This document shows positions 15,863 through 24,147 of a stretch of 64,000 nucleotides of DNA, one piece after another (position 1 is the stretch's first letter; the number at the start of each line of letters is the position of its first letter). The notes below the pieces were generated by a model. It saw nothing but the letters and a program-made list of their open reading frames with translations, searched no databases and was not told the origin of the DNA. Source of the stretch: JBLNCE01 sp050260415. Its GTDB lineage: Bacteria > Bacillota > UBA4882 > JAAYXC01. A program made the translations under genes and the position numbers. The stretch spans positions 1 through 64,000 of the forward strand of contig JBLNCE010000150.1 of the NCBI GenBank assembly GCA_050260415.1. The letters run 5' to 3'.

Positions 15863-17718
15863 ACCTCCTTGACGGTCTGAATGATGCCCAGCGGGCGGCG
15901 GTGGTCTCCACCGCCCCCGTCCTCCTCTGTCTGGCCGGCGCCGGGAGCGGGAAGACGACAGTCCTCACCCGTCGCGTGGCCTACTTGCATCAGACACAGC
16001 GGATCGGCACGTCGAACATGCTTTGCTTGACCTTCACGCGCTTGGCGGGGAAGGAAATGAAGGAGCGCATCATGCGCCTGGTCGGGGAGCAGGAGGGCAA
16101 AAAGCTCTTTTGCAACACGTTCCATGCGTTCAGTGTTGCCGTCTTGCGCGACTGGGGCAAGCGGATCGGCATCGAGCCGAACTTCAGCATCTACGACCCC
16201 GAGGATCGGGAGTCTATCCTCGGCGGAATTATCGCCGACTTCGGCGGCCGGACCACTCTGAAGAAGGTCCTGGACCGGTTCGAGCATTGCCAAGACGTAA
16301 ACGAGGAACGCGCCAAGTTTCCCGAAGAATGCCGTGTGCTTGAGGAATACGGGTATCGCTTACGCCAGAACAATGCCGTGGACCTGGACCGGCTCATCGA
16401 CCTTGTAAACAAGCTTTGGACCCAGCACCCCGACGTGCTCCAGCACTACAAGCGCACCTACACCCACGTCTTCGTGGACGAATTTCAGGACACGAACGAC
16501 GAACAGATGCGGCTCCTGGAGCTGCTTCATCCCGACAATATCTTCTTCGTCGGCGACGATTACCAGGCCATCTATGGATGGCGCGGCGCCCGGGTGGAGT
16601 TCATCATCGAGCTGCCGGCGTACCGGCCGGACTGTGAAGTCGTCAAGTTGGAGGACAACTACAGGAGCACCCATCCGATCGTGGCCGCGGCCAACGCCGT
16701 GATCGGCCACAACGCGCACCAGACGTCCAAAACGCTTAGGGCCCATCGTGATGGACAACCGGTCTCGGTCAAGGTGCTACCAGACGTAGCGGAAGAGGCC
16801 GGGCAAATCATCCGCGACATTCGCGATCTACATGGCAGTGGCGATGTTGCCTCGTACCGTGATATCGCCGTCTTGGCCCGGACAAATGCGCATGTTGAAC
16901 GGCTCAGATGGTATCTAGACATGGCTTACATCCCGACAACCTTAGTCTCCGAAGGTGATGACCCGTTCAAGAAGCCGGATATAAAGGGCCTCATGGCGTG
17001 GATGGACATCATGACGAACAACCGTGACTCCGTTAACCTGCAACGGGCTCTGGCCTTCCCGCAAGAGTTCATCCCCTATATCGCATTCCAGCAGATCAAG
17101 CTCGACGCCTTGCGGCGGGAAGTCTCGGTCCTGGACGCCGTGTTCGACTCGGCTCTCGCGAGCAAGTTCCGTGAAGTCGCGGGGCGGATCGGGGAGCGCC
17201 TGAAGTCGTGCGAACAGGGCACGGCCTCCGAGTTGCTCGGCATCCTCATCGACGAGCTCGGCGTCAGGAAAATGTACGAGGAGAAAGGGCTCACGAACCG
17301 TATGCAGGACGCGAACCGCGCCTATGCCGCAATGCTCCGCTGGGAGGATTCAAAGCGGGTGCTCGGCGAGGAATGCGGGGTCCGGGCGTTCCTGAAGTGG
17401 CTCCGGTACCGCGATGTCCAGGAGAAACTGATTCAGGAGCACCAGGACGCCGTACGGCTCATGACCGTACACGCCGCCAAGGGGTTGGAGTTCCCGGCGG
17501 TGTTCGTGGCCGGCGTGGCCGATGGAGTGTTCCCGTCGAAACGGGCTTTGGACATCGAGGAGGAGCGGCGCCTGTTCTATGTGGCGCTCACGCGCGCGAA
17601 GGACTACCTGACCGTCACCTGTCCGCAGACTGTCGAGGGGTGGGGCGGGAAGCCATTGGTGGCGGGGCAGAGTAAGTTCCTTGCTGAGATGGGGGTGTCG
17701 CATGGTGCATGTTCCTGA
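15859..17718 (+). CDS. UvrD/Rep-family DNA helicase
   Basis: A 619-residue superfamily 1A helicase. Motifs in order: GAGSGKTT (Walker A, near 30), VDEFQDTND (motif II), GDDYQAIYGWRGA (III), NYRSTHPI (IV), RLMTVHAAKGLEFPAVF (V) and RLFYVALTRAKDYL (VI). It unwinds DNA 3' to 5' and closes the phage recombination operon after the exonuclease and Rad50-like ATPase. ATG with AAGGAGG 10 nt upstream, overlapping the previous stop. Confidence 0.93.
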   Translation: MNLLDGLNDAQRAAVVSTAPVLLCLAGAGSGKTTVLTRRVAYLHQTQRIGTSNMLCLTFTRLAGKEMKERIMRLVGEQEGKKLFCNTFHAFSVAVLRDWGKRIGIEPNFSIYDPEDRESILGGIIADFGGRTTLKKVLDRFEHCQDVNEERAKFPEECRVLEEYGYRLRQNNAVDLDRLIDLVNKLWTQHPDVLQHYKRTYTHVFVDEFQDTNDEQMRLLELLHPDNIFFVGDDYQAIYGWRGARVEFIIELPAYRPDCEVVKLEDNYRSTHPIVAAANAVIGHNAHQTSKTLRAHRDGQPVSVKVLPDVAEEAGQIIRDIRDLHGSGDVASYRDIAVLARTNAHVERLRWYLDMAYIPTTLVSEGDDPFKKPDIKGLMAWMDIMTNNRDSVNLQRALAFPQEFIPYIAFQQIKLDALRREVSVLDAVFDSALASKFREVAGRIGERLKSCEQGTASELLGILIDELGVRKMYEEKGLTNRMQDANRAYAAMLRWEDSKRVLGEECGVRAFLKWLRYRDVQEKLIQEHQDAVRLMTVHAAKGLEFPAVFVAGVADGVFPSKRALDIEEERRLFYVALTRAKDYLTVTCPQTVEGWGGKPLVAGQSKFLAEMGVSHGACS

Positions 17719-17821
17719 TGCTCGTATCAATCCACCGGAACCTCTTTCCCTCTGTATGGGCGACTGCAGCCGGTGTTCATCGGATCGTCAAGTAACCACG
17801 GCACGAAGATGGGGTGAATAA
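17702..17821 (+). CDS. Tiny Cys-motif protein
   Basis: A 39-residue frame with CMGDCSRC, starting inside the helicase 3' end with GGGGGTG 4 nt before the ATG and overlapping the next start by 8 nt. Coupling and the Cys cluster suggest it is real, but support is limited. Confidence 0.4.
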   Translation: MVHVPDARINPPEPLSLCMGDCSRCSSDRQVTTARRWGE

Positions 17822-18065
17822 CTTCGTGAGCGAACAGGTCAAATACCAGCCCCGCTGGGTGCAATACTGCCGAGTTCATCGAAAGCCGCTCGATTGCAAA
17901 GAGCCCAACCTGCCTTTCATGCTGTGGATTCAGTCGAAGTGGCGGGAGTGGGCGGCAGAAAAAGGCTTGCCCGCCAAGGCCTTGCATCACATCACGGCTG
18001 AGATGCATCGGGAGTTTGACGCGTGGCTTGAGAAATTGCCGGAAGAGAGGGATGGGAATGGTTGA
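17814..18065 (+). CDS. Small hypothetical protein
   Basis: An 83-residue protein rich in Trp and charged residues (WVQYC, FMLWIQSKWREWA). No family recognised. GTG start at 17814 or 17826; the second is better placed behind GATGGGGTG. It lies in a chain of short overlapping early genes. Confidence 0.55.
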   Translation: MNNFVSEQVKYQPRWVQYCRVHRKPLDCKEPNLPFMLWIQSKWREWAAEKGLPAKALHHITAEMHREFDAWLEKLPEERDGNG

Positions 18066-18189
18066 GCCGCATAGCTGCTGGGAACAGTCGCTTGTCATCA
18101 AATGCGACGGAGTGACAGACACTCGTAAGTGCAAAGTTTGCGGCAGAGAATGGACCTGCCCCTGTAACTTTGACGAGGAATATGATTAA
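18058..18189 (+). CDS. Small zinc-ribbon protein
   Basis: A 43-residue protein with CKVCGREWTCPC, a probable zinc ribbon. ATG preceded by AGAGGGATGG and overlapping the previous gene by 8 nt. Function unknown. Confidence 0.6.
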   Translation: MVEPHSCWEQSLVIKCDGVTDTRKCKVCGREWTCPCNFDEEYD

Positions 18190-18233
18190 CCCGGCCTGCC
18201 GGGGGAGGCTGAAACCGGTGGAGGTGGATCAAG

Positions 18234-18434
18234 GTGCCTGAACATATTTCCAACCGGGAAAACGTTAGCTGGATCTTCCACTGCGCCGTTAGCGACCTGA
18301 ACTGGGAGACCCACATGAAGCGCCTGACAGATGAAGAGCTGCTCTATTGTGTTAAGCATTATCGCCTTACAAAGACCGGTGTGGCTAAAATGAGGGCCGA
18401 GGCGCGCAGACGGGGGCTTGAGGCGCAGGCATGA
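18234..18434 (+). CDS. Small hypothetical protein
   Basis: A 66-residue protein with no recognised family. GTG start with GGAGGTG 7 nt upstream. The second half (MKRLTDEELLYCVKHYR) looks helical. It overlaps the next gene by 4 nt. Confidence 0.6.
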   Translation: MPEHISNRENVSWIFHCAVSDLNWETHMKRLTDEELLYCVKHYRLTKTGVAKMRAEARRRGLEAQA

Positions 18435-18679
18435 AACCAAAGATGAGAACTTATGGCCATGCCCTATTCGAACTGCAAAGGGACGTCTATCCGACATGCA
18501 ACCGTCCTGGTTGCCACAGGATCGCGCGGTATCACGCGCAGTATGAAGGACGCGAAAAAGATACTCTTATCATGGTTCGAGAGGCGCTCTGCCAGAAGCA
18601 TGCAAAGGAATTCGCGGTACGGTACGCGCTGACGATGCCAGATGCCGTACCCATGGCCAAAACCCAGATCGGCAGGTGA
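18431..18679 (+). CDS. Small Cys/His-containing protein
   Basis: An 82-residue protein with CNRPGCHRIARYHAQ and a later CQKH, spaced like a zinc finger. Coupled to the previous gene by ATGA and just upstream of the replication initiator. Function unknown. Confidence 0.55.
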   Translation: MKPKMRTYGHALFELQRDVYPTCNRPGCHRIARYHAQYEGREKDTLIMVREALCQKHAKEFAVRYALTMPDAVPMAKTQIGR

Positions 18680-18683
18680 CACG

Positions 18684-19613
18684 ATGTCCGTTGAGCTTGG
18701 CGGCCATACACGCATCAAGAACGAGGTGATGGAGGACCTGGCCCTAGCCGGTCCGGTCCTCGGCATCCATGAATGGCCGATCGTCGTCCTGGTCATGCGT
18801 GACTCATGGGGATGGGGCGGTGGAGCGACAAACTGGACGCACTCTGCCTGGTGGCCGGCCAAGTTCGCGGAGTACACCGGATTCCACCGGGAGAGCCTGA
18901 GCCGCGCCCTGGCCAACTTGATTCGGGATAACGTCCTGATGGTCCGGGAGGAGGCAGATGGGACCCACCTAGCTGTGAACGAGCACACCAAGACCTGGAC
19001 CGGAGCGCACCAGGTAGCCATGGATCACCTTGACCGTGACAAATTATCACGTGATAAATCATCACGGAAGAAAACCGCAGTTCAATGGCGTGACAAATCA
19101 TCACGTGATGAATCATCACGGGGGGGTGTGACAAATCATCACGGGGGGCGTGATGAATCATCACACCCAACAGGGCTCAACCCAAATAATGATGAGGCTT
19201 CCGGCGATCCTAAAGAAAGATCTAAAGAAAAAGATCTTAAAGATGCTGCTGCTATAGGGGAGGGCAAAGGGATGGTTGACTTCGATCCGGATCCGGGATT
19301 CGCCCAGGTCGAGAAGAAGTTGTTTGAGATCACAGGCCGATTGAGCGCGGCTGACACCCTGGCGATCAATGAGGCTCTGAAGGGTGCGACGCCAGAGATT
19401 ATCTGCCGTGTGATGGATGAAAAGGCGGCTAAGTTCGTGCCCAAGTATGAAGGGCACAAGATCAGCAGTTTCGCTTATTTCGTACCGGCAATCCGTGAGG
19501 AGGTTGCAGGCAATGGCAAACATGGCAAACGGAGAATGGGGAGCCGCTCCCATAGCGCTCGGAACGACATTGCGGCCGGAAATGCGGACTATGCTGGACT
19601 CGTCCTGCGGTAA
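18684..19613 (+). CDS. Phage replication protein O (initiator)
   Basis: A 309-residue replisome organiser. The N-terminal winged-helix domain (residues 1-115) has the O-protein pattern TRIKNEVMEDLALAG, EWPIVVLVMRDSWGWGGG and TGFHRESLSRALANLI. A linker (about 117-165) is encoded by the iterons described separately and reads as RDKSSRDESSR-type repeats. A C-terminal helical domain probably contacts the helicase loader encoded next. ATG with AGGTGA 4 nt upstream. The layout matches lambda O, whose origin also lies inside the gene. Confidence 0.85.
   Translation: MSVELGGHTRIKNEVMEDLALAGPVLGIHEWPIVVLVMRDSWGWGGGATNWTHSAWWPAKFAEYTGFHRESLSRALANLIRDNVLMVREEADGTHLAVNEHTKTWTGAHQVAMDHLDRDKLSRDKSSRKKTAVQWRDKSSRDESSRGGVTNHHGGRDESSHPTGLNPNNDEASGDPKERSKEKDLKDAAAIGEGKGMVDFDPDPGFAQVEKKLFEITGRLSAADTLAINEALKGATPEIICRVMDEKAAKFVPKYEGHKISSFAYFVPAIREEVAGNGKHGKRRMGSRSHSARNDIAAGNADYAGLVLR
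19035..19165 (+). repeat. Six iterons: probable phage replication origin
   Basis: Six copies of a 17-bp near-palindrome, consensus YGTGAYRAATYATCACR, start at 19035, 19050, 19089, 19104, 19127 and 19149. Copies 1-2 and 3-4 share two bases, giving a 15-bp pitch. Copies 4 and 6 contain the perfect 15-bp palindrome GTGATGAATCATCAC. An AT-rich, AGA-rich stretch (19201-19260) follows and could be the melting region. The array lies within the initiator gene, as in lambda. Confidence 0.85.
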
Positions 19614-20430
19614 CCGCCGGATTGTTATCGGCAAACGGGGTCAATGCCCCGACTGCGGCCAGGCCTATGAGCGCCGGACCTATGAAGGCCGGCTGACGGC
19701 CTGGACGCCGGTCTGTGGCTGCCTTGACAAGCGCATCGCCGCCGAGAGGAAGCGTCTGTGCGAAGATGCCGTGCGGCGCATCCGGCAGGATCGGATCGCT
19801 GAACTGTTAGAGCAGGCCCGCCTTGGCCCCAGGTTCGCCGAGGCGACGTTCGAGGGATATCATGATAGGCCGGGCACACGCCGGGCGTATCTGGAGGCCA
19901 GAGCCCTAGTGGAGCACTGGCCGGAACGGTCAAAGCGGGGCGAGGGATTGCTCCTGATCGGTCCCTGGGGGACGAGCAAGAGCTTCCTAGCCGCAGCCAT
20001 CGTCAATGCACTGGTCAAGCGCGGTATGTCCGCGGTCTTCCAGAGCGTGCCCGACCTGCTGCGGCGGTTCCGGGCCACTTACGATCCGAGCAGTGCGGTC
20101 AGCGAATCGGCCATCCTTGATGCGCTGGCCGAGGCCGATCTCCTGGTCTTAGACGATCTGGGCGCCGAGCGGTGGACCGAATGGACCGAGTCCCAACTGT
20201 ACCAGGTGATTGATGCCCGTTATCGCTGGCGGCGACCCCTGGTCGTCACCACGAACTTACAACTTGGTGGAGAAATCGAGAACACCATCGGATATCGGAC
20301 GATGGATCGCCTGGTCGAGATGTGCCGCATGATCGAGACCTCCGGCCCCAGCCTGCGGGTCATGCAGGCGGAGGCGCGGAAACGGCAAGAACAGGCCAGC
20401 GGGGAGGGGCTGAAGGCGAATGAAGCTTAG
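19513..20430 (+). CDS. DnaC-like helicase loader ATPase
   Basis: A 305-residue AAA+ protein that probably loads the replicative helicase at the phage origin. An N-terminal zinc-binding part has CPDCGQAYERR and a later CGC. The ATPase core has GPWGTSKSFLAA (Walker A with Ser where Gly is usual in GTGKS) and LLVLDDLGAE (Walker B), then VVTTNL (sensor 1). The ATG at 19513 follows AGGAGG by 9 nt and overlaps the initiator gene by about 100 nt; an ATG at 19582 is possible but lacks a ribosome site. Confidence 0.87.
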   Translation: MANMANGEWGAAPIALGTTLRPEMRTMLDSSCGNRRIVIGKRGQCPDCGQAYERRTYEGRLTAWTPVCGCLDKRIAAERKRLCEDAVRRIRQDRIAELLEQARLGPRFAEATFEGYHDRPGTRRAYLEARALVEHWPERSKRGEGLLLIGPWGTSKSFLAAAIVNALVKRGMSAVFQSVPDLLRRFRATYDPSSAVSESAILDALAEADLLVLDDLGAERWTEWTESQLYQVIDARYRWRRPLVVTTNLQLGGEIENTIGYRTMDRLVEMCRMIETSGPSLRVMQAEARKRQEQASGEGLKANEA

Positions 20431-20851
20431 TAACCGTCTCCTTGGCCAATTCACCGGCCAACTGACCCTGCAACTCGTGCGGGCCGGGTTCGGGCGCGCG
20501 GACCTGCAGCGAATGCTCCTCATGGACCGTAGCACTGCCGGTAAATGGGTGACTGTAGCTCGGCACGGTCAGGATCCTTTCCCCTGCGGACAATGCGCTG
20601 TTGCCGGCCAATGCCAAGCCGCGCCGGAACTCATACAGGCATATGCAGGGGTCATCCGTGCGGCTAGACAAGCGCGGAAATGCGTGGATTCCACGGCAGT
20701 GTTCGCCATGGTCTGCGCGAGCTTTGAGAGAGTAGAGGAGGAGGATGAACCCGATGAAGAGTTTTATCACGGTGTTACTGGTGATGCTGGGTCTGCCTGT
20801 GGTGGGAATGACCAGCAACCTCGATCGGGCGGCTTTTTATGCGCACAATGA
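20420..20851 (+). CDS. Hypothetical early protein with HTH-like segment
   Basis: A 143-residue protein. LQRMLLMDRSTAGKWVTVAR could form a helix-turn-helix, and CGQCAVAGQCQ could bind metal. The C-terminal 30 residues overlap the next gene. The ATG follows GGAGGGG and overlaps the loader stop. No family recognised. Confidence 0.55.
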   Translation: MKLSNRLLGQFTGQLTLQLVRAGFGRADLQRMLLMDRSTAGKWVTVARHGQDPFPCGQCAVAGQCQAAPELIQAYAGVIRAARQARKCVDSTAVFAMVCASFERVEEEDEPDEEFYHGVTGDAGSACGGNDQQPRSGGFLCAQ

Positions 20852-21275
20852 TGACATCGTGCATGATGTCGAAATAGTGCGTCCGCCTCCGGCAGAGGAA
20901 TGGCTTATCACGGCCTACTGTGCTTGCACCAAGTGTTGCGGTCGCTGGGCGCAGTACAACGGCGGCGGCTGGACGGCCAGCGGCGCCCGCGTCAAGGAGG
21001 GCGTGACCGTGGCCGTGGACCCCAAGGTGGTCCCGTTGCAATCGGTGGTCATCGTCGAAGGCCATCCCTTCTTGGCCCAGGACACGGGCAGCGCGGTGAC
21101 CGGTCATCACGTGGATGTGTACTTCGGCGATCATGGCCAGGCCCGGCTGTTCGGGGTGCAGCGCATGGCCGTCACGGTGATCCGGCCAACCGATTGCGGC
21201 TACGGGGAAATGAGACGGCGTGTCGGTCAAATGTTGCTTGCCTCAAGGTGGGCGGGTTGGCCAAGGCGGCAGTAG
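20754..21275 (+). CDS. 3D-domain secreted protein
   Basis: A 173-residue protein with an N-terminal signal segment (SFITVLLVMLGLPVVG) and a 3D domain, named for its three conserved Asp. ITAYCACTKCCGRW, ASGARV, TVAVDPKVVPL and HHVDVYFGDH are typical of the YuiC/YocH/MltA-like group that acts on peptidoglycan. It may be a cell-wall hydrolase or a lysogen-expressed surface enzyme; its location among replication genes is odd. ATG at 20754, 8-10 nt after GGAGG, is preferred over 20745. Confidence 0.82.
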   Translation: MKSFITVLLVMLGLPVVGMTSNLDRAAFYAHNDDIVHDVEIVRPPPAEEWLITAYCACTKCCGRWAQYNGGGWTASGARVKEGVTVAVDPKVVPLQSVVIVEGHPFLAQDTGSAVTGHHVDVYFGDHGQARLFGVQRMAVTVIRPTDCGYGEMRRRVGQMLLASRWAGWPRRQ

Positions 21276-21290
21276 GGAGGTAATGCAAAG

Positions 21291-21680
21291 ATGTGGCTCA
21301 TGACCAAGCACGGATTCTATTCGATAGTCCAGAAGGCTCCGGGAACATATCATGTGCGGGCTCGGGAAAAGCGAGACCTGCAGAATCTGATTAACCGCGT
21401 ACGCGTACCGCTAGGACGCATCATCGAAACCCGGAAGGCAGATTATCGGTACCGGCTGTTAGTGGACGGTGACACTTTACTGCGCATCATGGAGTTTCTC
21501 GGCGACTCGATCAACTACGACAACTTCAAGGCCGAGATCGCGCGGACCCCGGACCAGGCGCGTAAGCCGTATCATCAGGTCTGGTCCATCTTGGCGTACG
21601 CCCTGGGCGCTTATGGGGCACGCCCGGGAGGCTCACGAAGAGGCGCTGCGATGGCTAGGGGGGATGAAGTCTTTGTCTAA
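21291..21680 (+). CDS. Conserved phage hypothetical protein
   Basis: A 129-residue protein starting MWLMTKHGFYSIVQK. Proteins beginning in this way are widespread in phages and some bacteria as a small domain of unknown function. The first half is the conserved part. GGGAGG lies about 11 nt before the ATG at 21291, and an ATG at 21300 is also possible. It overlaps the methyltransferase gene. Confidence 0.65.
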   Translation: MWLMTKHGFYSIVQKAPGTYHVRAREKRDLQNLINRVRVPLGRIIETRKADYRYRLLVDGDTLLRIMEFLGDSINYDNFKAEIARTPDQARKPYHQVWSILAYALGAYGARPGGSRRGAAMARGDEVFV

Positions 21681-22299
21681 GGCGATCCGCTGTCATCAGG
21701 GTGATGGTGCGCCAAGGAAAAGATACGCGGTCATCCTAGCTGATCCACCCTGGCAATACAAGGTTTTCGATGAATCAGACGCTGCCCACGGTGCCGCCAC
21801 GGCACATTATCCAACGATGCCTTTATCGGAGATCAAGGCGTTGCCCGTTGCCGACCTTGCGGAGGATGACTGCGTCCTGTTCCTGTGGGTGACTCCGCCC
21901 TGCCTCCCTGAAGGGTTGGAGGTAATCAAAGCATGGGGGTTTCGCTATGTGACCAAGGGCTTCAATTGGGTCAAGACTTATCCATCGGGGAAGCTGGTTA
22001 TGGGGCTTGGCCACTACACCCGGGCAAACAGTGAGGATTGCCTCCTAGCTGTCAAGGGAAGCCCAAAGCGGCTCGATAAGTCGGTCTCACAGGTCATATG
22101 GGAGAACATGCCCGAAACAGAGACGCTGATTACGCCTTTACGCGAGCATAGCCGCAAGCCGGATGAGCAATACCTGCGGATTGAAAGGCTCTTCGGTGGA
22201 CCATACCTTGAGCTGTTTGCTCGCCGATGTTGGCCCGGGTGGGATGTCTGGGGGAACCAAGTTGCAGGCGGGATTGCTTTTGCGTCAGGGGGCGAATAG
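21664..22299 (+). CDS. MT-A70-family adenine methyltransferase
   Basis: A 211-residue N6-adenine DNA methyltransferase. The catalytic motif DPPW (ILADPPWQYK) is near residue 28; LFLWVTPP and RHSRKPDEQY-like blocks (REHSRKPDEQY) and LELFAR near the C terminus follow in the MT-A70 order. It may modify phage DNA to avoid host restriction. No partner restriction enzyme is seen. The start is ATG, or TTG nine bases later with better spacing from AGGGGGG. Confidence 0.88.
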   Translation: MKSLSKAIRCHQGDGAPRKRYAVILADPPWQYKVFDESDAAHGAATAHYPTMPLSEIKALPVADLAEDDCVLFLWVTPPCLPEGLEVIKAWGFRYVTKGFNWVKTYPSGKLVMGLGHYTRANSEDCLLAVKGSPKRLDKSVSQVIWENMPETETLITPLREHSRKPDEQYLRIERLFGGPYLELFARRCWPGWDVWGNQVAGGIAFASGGE

Positions 22300-22300
22300 A

Positions 22301-22906
22301 GTGCTTCCATGTGCATTGCGTGAAGCGGTCATGGGCGTCTTCACCGGCCGCCTGGTCCACCCGTTCATGTTGCGCCCTGGAGAGATCGACATCCTCGACA
22401 TCGCGCATTCTCAAAGCCAGGCCTGCCGGTTCGGCGGCCACACGATGACATTCTACTCAAACGCCCAGCATGCATGCGAGGTCAGTTACCTGGTGCGTCA
22501 TTGGGGCGAATCGACACTCACGCAGATCCTGGCCCTGTTCCACGACAGCGACGAGGCCTATTTCTACGACATATCGGCGCCCGTCAAGATTTTCTTCCCC
22601 GCCTACCGCCGGGCTGGCTGGCGGGCGCGCCAAGCTGTGTACCGGTACTTTACCGGGTCTGAGCCGACACCGGAACAGGAACGGGTAATCAAGATGGCAG
22701 ACCTGGTCATGACCGCCACGGAGGGACGGGCATTGATGCGCGGCTGGGAGAAATGGCCGAAGGTCGCTGGGATCGAGCCCCTGCCCAAGTGGCGCGGGCC
22801 GATATCGATGAAGGCCGCAGAAAAGGAGTTCCTGGATACATACGAGCGTCTGCAGGTAGAGTGGGAAAGCGAAAGGAGACAGGAGATGAGTTCATGCGCT
22901 GTCTGA
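22301..22906 (+). CDS. HD-domain phosphohydrolase (YfbR-like)
   Basis: A 201-residue HD hydrolase, probably a 5'-nucleotidase or dNTP phosphohydrolase. The pattern ACRFGGHTMTFYSNAQHAC, ALFHDSDEAYFYDI and a later ADLVMTATEG gives the His, HD and Asp metal ligands. It could adjust nucleotide pools during replication. The GTG at 22301, 9 nt after GGGGG, begins directly after the methyltransferase stop. Confidence 0.83.
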   Translation: MLPCALREAVMGVFTGRLVHPFMLRPGEIDILDIAHSQSQACRFGGHTMTFYSNAQHACEVSYLVRHWGESTLTQILALFHDSDEAYFYDISAPVKIFFPAYRRAGWRARQAVYRYFTGSEPTPEQERVIKMADLVMTATEGRALMRGWEKWPKVAGIEPLPKWRGPISMKAAEKEFLDTYERLQVEWESERRQEMSSCAV

Positions 22907-23316
22907 GCGTTTGGCAGCCCTGGGCGTGGCTGATAATCCACGGGCCGGCGCCGGGCGGGCCAAAGGATGTCGAGAACAGGACCTGGTATACGAATTATCG
23001 CGGGCCTCTGTTGATCCACGCGGCAATGAAGTTCACTTGGGGTGAATATTGGACTGCTCATAACGTCTACCGCGGCATATCCAATCTTCCACGGGAGTCT
23101 TGGCCGCACTGGCCGGAACGTGAAGAACTGGCTCTTGGCTGTATCATCGGAGTTGTCGACCTGGTGGACTGCGTTCAGAACCACCCGTCGAAATGGGCCG
23201 AGCCCGGATGCTGGCATTGGCTCCTGGCCAACCCGCGCCCGGTCAAGCCGTTCCCCGTACGGGGGAGGCAAAAGTTGTTCGAGGTGCCGGTAGAGATTGA
23301 GGTGTTGGCGGGATGA
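22894..23316 (+). CDS. ASCH-domain protein
   Basis: A 140-residue protein with the ASCH pattern: LSVWQPWAWLIIHG at the start, ENRTWYTNYRGPLLIHAA, and CIIGVVDLVDC. ASCH domains are PUA-like RNA-binding modules common in phages. It overlaps the previous gene by 13 nt and has AGGAGATGAGTTC before the ATG. Confidence 0.82.
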   Translation: MRCLSVWQPWAWLIIHGPAPGGPKDVENRTWYTNYRGPLLIHAAMKFTWGEYWTAHNVYRGISNLPRESWPHWPEREELALGCIIGVVDLVDCVQNHPSKWAEPGCWHWLLANPRPVKPFPVRGRQKLFEVPVEIEVLAG

Positions 23317-23345
23317 AAGTTGTCTTTTTGGACATCGAGGGATAA
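23313..23345 (+). pseudogene. Stub of a DnaQ-like or polymerase gene
   Basis: A ten-codon frame MKVVFLDIEG followed by TAA, coupled by ATGA to the ASCH gene. The sequence is the classic first strand of DEDD 3'-5' exonuclease domains (xxFLDIET). The remainder is absent, so this looks like the start of a deleted gene, though chance cannot be excluded for so short a piece. Confidence 0.3.
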
Positions 23346-23397
23346 CTGCGGCGTTGGCACAGAGGGCGATAGAGATTCTGAATTCTGGAGGTGCAAG

Positions 23398-24147
23398 ATG
23401 AACGGGCAACCAATGTGCGAAGACATGGGTCGTGCTCAGTTGGAAAGCCTTTTGGCTCAAGTGGTGGCATTGAATGATAATACCCCTGTGATGGTGTTCC
23501 GGCAAATAATCCTTGACCAGTTTAATATGCTGGTGGAGAACCTCCGCGAAGCCCGACGCAATGCCATGAAGGCGTTTGACCGTGGCGTCATGGAGGGTCA
23601 GTCCAAGCAGGCGATCATCGAGATCCAGGCCCGGGATAGATTTCTAGCCAGGGTCCGCAAGGAAGAGTTCGAGCCGCTAAAAGCTGAGAATGATTCCCTG
23701 CGTGTTGCGCTCCGCGACGCGCAGGAGAGAATTGAGGAATTGCTGGCGGCGCTCCGCGATAAGTGTCTCGACCAGGTGCATGCCTGCCCGGAACTGGCCA
23801 AAAGGCTGGATGCGGAGGCCGCCATAACTGGGGCAGGGGAAGTCATTCAAATGTTGCTTGAGGATAGGGAGCATGAAACAGACTGTGATGCGTGCTCCTT
23901 TGGCGACCCGTGCGAAGCGGGTATGGAGATCTCAAGGCGGGCCGTGAACGCCGCGCGGTACTGGATGTCTACGGACTTCGGGCAGCGAGTTCAGCAGATG
24001 CGGGCGATAGTGGAGGCGGCCCGCAAGGTCGTATTCCTGGCTCGGACAACCGGTGGCACTGCCGGACGTGATGAGGAACTATGCGCGGGGCTTGATGCAC
24101 TGGAGAAGGCGCTGGCCGCCTTGGATGGGGAGGGAAACAAGCAGTGA
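23398..24147 (+). CDS. Coiled-coil hypothetical protein
   Basis: A 249-residue protein with a predicted coiled coil in the middle (about residues 60-130, EFEPLKAENDSLRVALRDAQ) and Cys-rich CDACSFGDPC near 165. No family recognised. ATG with GGAGGTGCAAG upstream. It begins a tightly overlapping run of four genes. Confidence 0.65.
   Translation: MNGQPMCEDMGRAQLESLLAQVVALNDNTPVMVFRQIILDQFNMLVENLREARRNAMKAFDRGVMEGQSKQAIIEIQARDRFLARVRKEEFEPLKAENDSLRVALRDAQERIEELLAALRDKCLDQVHACPELAKRLDAEAAITGAGEVIQMLLEDREHETDCDACSFGDPCEAGMEISRRAVNAARYWMSTDFGQRVQQMRAIVEAARKVVFLARTTGGTAGRDEELCAGLDALEKALAALDGEGNKQ

Noticed and set aside
19035..19165. CRISPR-like array
   Set aside because: The 17-bp units are palindromic, partly overlapping and unevenly spaced inside a gene, with no cas genes; they are iterons.
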